A stretch of 28,043 nt of DNA from Hyphochytrium catenoides. Its lineage: Eukaryota; Sar; Hyphochytriomycetes; Hyphochytriales; Hyphochytriaceae. Numbering within the stretch: position 1 is the first letter of the stretch; the number at the start of each line of letters is the position of its first letter. Shown one piece after another: positions 21,137-28,043 of the stretch. The stretch spans positions 4,958 to 33,000 of the forward strand of contig FLMG01002957.1 of assembly GCA_900088475.1 (NCBI GenBank). The letters run 5' to 3'. The notes beneath the pieces are model-generated. The model was not told where the DNA came from and ran no database searches. It was given only the letters and a program-made list of their open reading frames with translations. The position numbers were made by a program, and so were the translations under genes.

Positions 21137-22195
21137 ATGGCTGGAATGAGACAACTCATCGCCGCAGCTGCCGCTGCACTCGCGGTCGTTTCCTCCGTCA
21201 CCGATGCCCACAAGGAGGAGGAACGCCGCTCTCTGGGTGGCCAATTTGACAATGGCTTCAACAACGGATTCAATAATGGATTCAACAACGGATTCAACAA
21301 CGGATTCAACAACATTAACTTTGCACAGAAGAACAAGTTCCATTTCTTCAATGGCGGACAGGTTCAGGAGGTCTGCGCTTGCAATTGCAAGGTGATCGGC
21401 AACGTGTTCAACGGCGGCTTCGATAACCAGTTTGGTGGTGGCTTCAACAATCACATTGGAGGCGGCTTCTCTTCCTTCCCGGGAAGCTCCTTCACAGCTG
21501 ACCAACAAGGCTCCTCTGCAAACTTTGCTGCTGAATCTGGTGAAGAACAAAATGATCAGACTCCTGAAGGCCAGGAAGGTGCGGGAGCCAAGCGGAAGCT
21601 GGATCATCCTGAGGGTGGTCATGAGGGAGAGACTCCCACCAGCAACTTCGCAGGTTCATTTGACAACAACTTCGGCGGCGGCTTTAATAATGTCAATGGT
21701 CAGTTTGGAGGCTTTAACCAAGTAAATGGACACTTCGGAGGATTCAACAACATCAACCAGCACTTTAAGCAAGTGTGCGCGTGCTCTTGCAAGCTTATCG
21801 TCAACAATGGCTTCAACGTGCACCAGCAGTTTGGAGGCAATGTTTTTGGAAACAACGTCCATGGCGGCTTTAACGGTGGCTTTAACGGTGGCTTCAACGG
21901 AGGTTTCAACGGTGGCTTCGCTACTGGCACCAGTGGGATCAGCGAGAACATTGGAGGCATTAGCTCAAGCAGCACCAACGATATCGGAAACATTGGGACC
22001 GTCAACAACGGCCAGAATGGAGCCATTCTTGGCGGAGTCAACGCTGAGCAGCAGCAGCAGCAGGGCGGCATTGCAGCTGCAAATGTCAACGGCAAGACCT
22101 TCCAGCGGTCTTCCACTACCAGCCCTAACAACAACTTTAGGTCGGCCTCTTCAACCTTGAGGAGAAAAGCCTCTCATGTCACCTTCCAGACGTAG
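21137..22195 (+). CDS. Secreted Asn/Gly/Phe-repeat protein with two CxCxCK motifs
   Basis: Intronless, 352 residues, family not recognised. Residues 1-24 form a signal peptide (MRQL, poly-Ala core, SSVTDA before HKEEE). Residues 38-59 are five NNGF-type tetrapeptides. QVQEVCACNCKVIGN follows at 75-89, then FGGGFNN segments. An acidic, Gln/Glu-rich spacer containing KRK (about 120-170) comes next, then a second set of FGGGFNN/FGGFN segments, and FKQVCACSCKLIVNN at 210-224. FNGGF tetrapeptides (243-261) and a low-complexity tail with QQQQQ complete it. The protein is thus two related halves, each with Gly/Asn/Phe repeats around VCACxCK(V/L)I. Only six cysteines follow the signal peptide, all in the two motifs. 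Repeats vary at third codon positions, which argues for selection on protein sequence. A structural, adhesive, wall or metal-binding role is possible; none is shown. ATG 21146 is an alternative start. AATAAA lies at 22401. Confidence 0.85.
   Translation: MAGMRQLIAAAAAALAVVSSVTDAHKEEERRSLGGQFDNGFNNGFNNGFNNGFNNGFNNINFAQKNKFHFFNGGQVQEVCACNCKVIGNVFNGGFDNQFGGGFNNHIGGGFSSFPGSSFTADQQGSSANFAAESGEEQNDQTPEGQEGAGAKRKLDHPEGGHEGETPTSNFAGSFDNNFGGGFNNVNGQFGGFNQVNGHFGGFNNINQHFKQVCACSCKLIVNNGFNVHQQFGGNVFGNNVHGGFNGGFNGGFNGGFNGGFATGTSGISENIGGISSSSTNDIGNIGTVNNGQNGAILGGVNAEQQQQQGGIAAANVNGKTFQRSSTTSPNNNFRSASSTLRRKASHVTFQT
21248..21313 (+). repeat. 12-bp coding tandem repeat (NNGF)
   Basis: About five copies of a 12-bp unit near aacaacggattc, with synonymous aac/aat and ttc/ggc changes, in frame. 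Confidence 0.9.
21863..21919 (+). repeat. 12-bp coding tandem repeat (FNGG)
   Basis: Five in-frame copies near ggctttaacggt, with third-position differences, in the second half of the same gene. The unit differs from the first array (GG instead of NN), so the arrays expanded separately or have diverged. Confidence 0.9.
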
Positions 22196-22692
22196 CTAGG
22201 AAGAAATGGTGAAGTAATGCAGTGGACCAAGCCTGAGCATGTCAGTTTTTGATCATTTGAGAGACAGAGAAAGGAGAGTTACGTCTCACTTTTTCTGGAT
22301 GGATTTCATCGTGTCTTTAGCGTAGTATCAGCTGTCATTATGTCGCCATATGCTTCCTCCTCTCGAGAACGCTGTGGTGAGCATAAGAAGATTTAACCCC
22401 AATAAATGTTAACGAGTTTGATACAACGTGACAGGCCGTAGACACAGGATAGTGAGTTGCCTTGCCCTTCTCTTCTAACAACGAAAGTCCAAATATCATC
22501 GTGTCTTTGTCTGACTGTTGAGCACAGCTCAAGCATTGTCCCAATTGAAAAAGAGGAGGTAATTGCGGAAAGATTCCTCTATGCTATTGCCGCCATGACA
22601 TAGGGGAAATGACAAGAGGAACGTCAACCTCAATAGTGTCTGTGTCTGGTAAATAAAGGTGGTTCTCGTGGTTATATCACTGTTTACTAAGT
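22196..22692. other. Convergent spacer between secreted protein and Ran
   Basis: Holds both 3' ends. AATAAA at 22401-22406 is a candidate poly(A) signal for the plus-strand gene. The minus-strand frame 22338-22544 starts MGQCLSC, a possible myristoylation start, but has no other support. Confidence 0.5.
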
Positions 22693-23717
<1,025 letters not shown>

Positions 23718-23718
23718 C

Positions 23719-25163
23719 TACGGCTGCAACAATGGCAATGAAATAAGCTCCAAATCTTCACTGGAGATTCCGGTTCTGAGCTGATTCTGAGCGCCGATTT
23801 TTGGAGACCGCAAAGCTTCGCTTCTCTCCCCGCCATAAACCTCGGCAGTGCGTAGTGCTACAGCAATGTAGGCGCTAACAGCTGTCAAGACAATTTATTA
23901 CTACTGCCAAGGCTAGAGCGACCAGCGCGTATTACTTTTTTCTCCTCCTATAGGTTTGTTAGTAATGGAAGACCGTAAGAGGGTATTATTACTCTGCAGA
24001 GGCAGTGTCTGGGAACTTCGGGAGAGAATGAAGGGCGCAGATTGCACCGGAGAATTTTCCCTGTAAAATGTATGGAAAAGCATTACTACTTCAGAAACAC
24101 CATAGTAAGTTCTTGGCTAAGGAAATAAATGCTTGTAGTCTTGGCTTTCCTGTGTTGGGTTAGCGGAGGTAGGAGGAGTACTGTTATCAACCTCATTGCC
24201 TCATTCTGTGGAGGGGAAAGGGCCCGAGTCCCATGACCATACCGATTCCGAAAATTGCGGGTGAAGTATTGGTAAAACTTCTTATACTTTCACCAAGATC
24301 TCACCTTTAGATTTAAATTTCGTTTCCTCTATTGTGAGAAAGATTCTGAAGTGGTCATGACCTTTTTGTTAACTGTACTCGTACAAGCCCCTACAACAGA
24401 GAGAACTTATTTACCTCCTATAACTGCACCGTTTTCACTATGGTATGCAAGCAAAAAAGACGCGGGAGTGGGCTTTCGAAAGGTTTTCGACGCGTGAGGT
24501 TGTGACTTGTCTGTGTATGAAATTAACAAAAGGTGGGTGAGGTTTCCAAGGCCTTCGTAACTACATAGTATTATTCAACTCGTACTTTGTGTGTGAATCT
24601 ATCACGATTGTAAGTGGCTGATTCCACAATGTGTAAAGCCATCACTTGAGTTCCCATGATCCCAAGCCGTACGCCCCTACACACTACTGTAACAACAACT
24701 ACAGCAAGCACTTCCTGGATAACCATAATCAGTTATCTAAAGTAAGTCAGAGTCGGTAACCGGTTAGTGATCTATCAACACCTACAAGAATCTGTCATCT
24801 GTCCTTTCAAAGTTTGTCCACTCGGCGGAACTCCGTTGGCGACACTTCTCACTTCGTTGCCGCTTCCTTGTTGTTTGTCGCCGCCTTTGCTTCTGGGCTG
24901 TGCTCAACTTCCTCCTCATCACAGCGCGGCGTCCAACGGAATTGGCGGTTTTCATAAGCTGTGCTTCTATCTGGACTGATCGTTAGGAAAAGCATTTCTT
25001 AGTGGTGCCGCCCGGCGAGCAAGTGTGTGCTCCGACAAAGGTGGCCAGGTATCTCTGTCCAGATTGTCAAAGGAGGAGAGTGGAGAAGGACGTCACGCGG
25101 ATCAAACAGCATTAGTCCAAGCGGCAGAGCTCTTCTCATAACTCATAGGCTGCTGAAGCAAAG
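23719..25163. other. Divergent intergenic region, Ran to ARMC6
   Basis: About 1.4 kb of rather AT-rich unique sequence with no supported gene; it must contain both promoters. The open frame 24767-24979 looks like chance. An imperfect 11-bp inverted repeat (aactccgttgg at 24829, ccaacggaatt at 24933) is present within that frame. Confidence 0.5.
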
Positions 25164-27145
25164 ATGACCTCCCAGAATCCGCTGAAGAGAATCTCTCAGC
25201 AGACCTTTGACGAGACCGTGCAGGAGAATATGGAGGAGTTCGACATGGGCCGAGAAGAGGCTATCGCCGACGCGATCAAGCAATTTGAGAGCCAAGGAAT
25301 AGACCTGACCAATATATTGAAAGGAGTTGATCTCCCGGCTTCAGAGGTGGTCACCTTTCCGCATTGCTCCGCTTTGTAATAATATCGGGATTCTAACTCT
25401 GTCTCTCTCCAACTGTTACTCTTGTCCAACAGGAAGGAGCAGAGGTGGTAAAGTTGTTTAGAAGTATCGAAGAAGAACTATCAGGCGGTACTTGTCTCTC
25501 ACTGCCTCTCTCTCTGCCTCTCTCTCTCTCTCTCGGGTGTCTGTCTTTCTCTGGGTCTCTCTGTCTTTCTCTGGGTCTCTCTGTCTTTCTCTGGGTCTTT
25601 CTGTCTTTCTCTGAGTCTCTCTCCCTCTCTCTCTGTCTTTCACACTCTCCTCCTTGCTCTCTCTGTCTCTCTCATTCCTCTCTCACTCGGTGCGCGCACT
25701 TGACTCAATAACCTTTTTATTTCTCCCTTTCTTGCCTTGCTATGCACTTCCTACTGTCCCAGTCGTTGCTTCAGCTTGACTTTTGCCTTTGTTGAGACCT
25801 ACAGCTACCTCCTGAATCCGTGCCTATTGATGGCCAGTAGTGGTAAAGATTTACTTACATATTGTTCCTTTCTCTCCGCGCTTGATTAGAGAAGACACAT
25901 CCAGAAAGCGTCCTAGCCAACTTTACACGGATTCAGGAGCTCATGCAGGGGGAAGGACTCAATAAGGACGTAGCTGGACGTAATGGCGGCGTTGAGATCT
26001 GCTTGATGGCAATTCAAGCTGAACCCACAGAGATTATTAATGCGGGGCTAAATACCCTGCGGCAGCTTATAGCTGGACATCCGGTTAACAGGAACTTTAT
26101 ACGCCAGGAAGGCATTGAGACGATTGGGAACCTTCTCTGGTCGACGGACATTGGGGAAGATCTTGCTGGCAGTGGCTTTCAAGCCCTCCGACAGGCTTTC
26201 ATCAGATCAGAAGAGAACAAAGTCTTTTTTCGAAAGACTCGTGGTGTCGCTTTATTCCTGCGTTACATCAAGGAGAATAGTCTAAAGGCGGACCTTCTTA
26301 CGGATGCTTGCGCTGCTCTCCGGGCCTTCTGTGTCAATGACGATCCCTCTGCCCAGATGGGCGGCCAGGCTAACGAAGTGATCAAGGAGCTGATTGCGGA
26401 CAGCGCCTTAGACTTTCTCCTTCAAGCACTAAGGAGGAACGCGACGGAGCGGAAAGCAGAAATTGCCTTTCTTACACAGTGTACTCTAGCGTTGAAGCAG
26501 TTGGTAACGACACAGGAGTCATGTCGCCTAGTAGTAGAAGCAGGAGGACTGGACGTTATTCTCTCAGTCTTGAAGGATTATGGTGCTGCCAGTCCCTCCG
26601 TCGCACGGGCTTGCATATCCCTTCTAAGGAACATTGCGGGCAACGACGAGTTCAAGACCCTATTGGTCTCTTCCGGAGCTCTGAGCATGATCCTGGCACA
26701 GATGCAGACCCACTCAACAGATGCAGGAGTGCAGGAGGTATCTTGTGCCGCCATTGCGGCCATTGCGTTGCGGAAACCATCAAACTGTGAGACAATAGTG
26801 AACGCTGGAGCCATCAGTCTCATCGTGAGAGCCATAGAAAGGTACCAACAGGATGAGAATGTGCTTCGACAAGCTTGCATTGCGATAAGGAATGTAACAG
26901 TACGCAATCCGGAGCTCCGCCCGCTAGTGCTAGAAGAAGGCGTAGAGGAGTTACTCCGACCGCTGCAAGCATATCCAGTGTGCGGTGAATTTGCGTATGC
27001 AGCGCTAAGGGACATGGGATGCGAGGTGCGACTCGCTTCTATTGGAGGCAAAGGACCCACGAACTTCAATCCCACTTTCCAAACCTCAAATGACTTAGAA
27101 GATGCGATAGAAAGAGAACAGCATGCGCCGTTCGCAAGTGTATAG
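25164..27145 (+). CDS. ARMC6: Armadillo repeat-containing protein 6 (ARMC6)
   Basis: ARMC6 is a conserved armadillo-repeat protein whose molecular role is poorly known. Exons 25164-25346, 25433-25487 and 25890-27145 give 497 residues, matching animal ARMC6 (about 500). The N-terminal block RISQQTFDETVQENMEEFDM then EEAI.DAI.QFESQGIDLTNI is characteristic of the family. From about residue 90 a series of armadillo helices follows. Examples are GLNTLRQLIAGHPVNRNFIR, GFQALRQAFIRSEENKVFFR, ACISLLRNIAGNDEFKTLLV, SCAAIAAIALRKPSNCETIV and ACIAIRNVTVRNPELRPLVL. It has no signal peptide or membrane segment. Intron 2 contains a CT-rich minisatellite. Phase is consistent (0, then 1). The stop codon lies 319 bp from that of the convergent UBC2 gene. 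Confidence 0.95.
25540..25625 (+). repeat. 20-bp minisatellite in ARMC6 intron 2
   Basis: About four copies of a 20-bp unit (ctgtctttctctgggtctct), the third with tcttt and the last with gagt substitutions. It is a higher-order unit inside a CT-rich intron (25488-25889). Confidence 0.85.
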
Positions 27146-27464
27146 GGATGACATCCGCTGAAGAGCAGTATCACAAAGGGCGAGGGCTATATAACAGGTT
27201 AGGCTAACGTATGGTTCTCGTACGCGCCCTTTTGCACTACGTAGCACCTCATCCCCTTTCATTCATGCTGTGCTATGCAAAGAGCGCTAGGACTCTTTAG
27301 TATCGCAACCAGCATTCTTATGAGGCCCAGTCCATCTTTCCTGGCAGGTTGCCCTCTTTCGGTGCCGGAACGCTGTTCGCCACTGCCAGTTGAACGAAGC
27401 AGTGTCAATTGCCACCATCTCTGTCACTTCTCTCCTCATCCTACGCTTTGCCCCCATTGCCTGG
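27146..27464. other. Convergent spacer between ARMC6 and UBC2
   Basis: No gene seen. The open plus-strand frame 27275-27544 runs antisense into the last UBC2 exon and is a shadow. Confidence 0.6.
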
Positions 27465-28043
27465 TTACTGCTGCACCCAACTCTGCTCTACCACCTCACG
27501 CACGCGTCGATTGTACTCCCGTCTGTTCTCTTGAAATAGCCTAGCTGCCTCAGAATTCGCTGGGGAGTTGGGGTTGGGATCGCACAAGAGGGACTGACAG
27601 ATGGCGAAAACAAGGACAAGTGAGATGTCTTAGAACTAGTTTGTAGGTCTCCCAGATCACCTTGACTGCCCGGCTCACCTGGATTGAGGTTAGAATGGCT
27701 GAGATGTCATAGATGGGACTCCATTGGTTCTGTAGAATATCCAAGCAGATCTGACCATCATTATATACTACGAGGAAGCAGAGAGGTGTTAGAGAAAAGC
27801 GCTGGTGAGGGACAAATGCTGACTGCAGGGGACAGGACCAAATGATAATAGGACAAAAGGTCTTATACGCGCATGGAACTAAGACGAGACAAGAGCCTGA
27901 CAGCAGAGAAGTAGCACGAGAAGTGGAGGGAGCAGCGATCATGCGTTGGTTGTCACTCAACTATTCGGATGGAACATCTTCGTAACAAACTTCACATTTG
28001 GCGCTTTGTTCGGATAGTCCTCGTTAAACTCCAGAATTAGGTT
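27465..28043 (-). CDS. UBC2: RAD6/UBC2-type ubiquitin-conjugating enzyme E2 (5' part beyond window)
   Basis: RAD6-type E2s carry ubiquitin on a cysteine and, with RING E3s, monoubiquitinate histone H2B and PCNA and act in N-degron turnover. Exons in view on the minus strand: 27962-28043 (continues past the edge), 27679-27767, 27465-27593, giving the C-terminal 99 residues of an expected 150 or so. Visible motifs are [15 protein letters not shown] and KMFHPNIYNDG (HPN motif). The active-site cysteine follows in [14 protein letters not shown] (Cys35 of the visible part), then [20 protein letters not shown] and the tail REVVEQSW plus VQQ. It lacks the long acidic tail of yeast Rad6, resembling animal UBE2A/B and plant forms. 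Phases agree at both introns. The family is secure; RAD6 is favoured over other E2 classes by the [17 protein letters not shown] and VEQSW stretches. Confidence 0.95.

Noticed and set aside
22338-22544. Minus-strand 68-codon frame starting MGQCLSC, like a myristoylated and palmitoylated protein
   Set aside because: No further motif, no splice context, and it lies in the 3' flank of the secreted-protein gene; seven matching residues can arise by chance.
24767-24979. 70-codon plus-strand frame upstream of ARMC6
   Set aside because: Composition and lack of any motif suggest noncoding promoter DNA.

Overview
This is nuclear DNA from an intron-rich eukaryote. Every confidently identified gene except one is split by short GT-AG introns (about 40-480 nt), and the single-exon gene encodes a repetitive secreted protein. 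I cannot name the organism. The genes are generic eukaryotic ones (UBA3, ENT transporter, RED/IK, Maf, Ran, ARMC6, RAD6-type E2). Introns and spacers full of GA/CT microsatellite, and a Ran P-loop reading GDGGVGKT as I recall for some alveolates, fit a protist; this is a weak inference only. There are no bacterial-style operons, tRNA, rRNA, CRISPR array or recognisable mobile element.

Layout, left to right. 38-818 (+) is the 3' part of an unrecognised gene with an acidic tail. 1016-3576 (-) is UBA3, catalytic subunit of the NEDD8-activating enzyme, in seven exons, one intron being GC-AG. 4245-6913 (+) is an equilibrative nucleoside transporter in eight exons. 7562-10929 (+) is the RED/IK spliceosomal protein in eight exons. 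11338-12023 (+) is a small unrecognised gene that meets Maf nucleotide pyrophosphatase (12041-14520, -, eight exons) tail to tail with 17 bp between stop codons. About 11.0-15.5 kb is dominated by (GA)n/(CT)n tracts, one interrupted by an assembly gap. 15958-16887 (+) is a four-helix membrane protein ending in a KKxx ER-retrieval signal. 16888-20500 is largely gene-poor. 21137-22195 (+) is a secreted FNNGF/FNGGF-repeat protein with two copies of a CxCxCK motif, the most unusual gene here. 22693-23482 (-) is Ran GTPase, 25164-27145 (+) is ARMC6, and 27465-28043 (-) is the C-terminal part of a RAD6/UBC2-type ubiquitin-conjugating enzyme running off the right edge.

The genes do not form a pathway unit. 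UBA3 and UBC2 belong to ubiquitin-like conjugation cascades, RED to splicing, Ran to nuclear transport, Maf to nucleotide-pool cleaning. Several neighbours are convergent. Exon boundaries were set by hand from GT-AG signals, codon phase and remembered family conservation; in all spliced models given, total coding length is a multiple of three.
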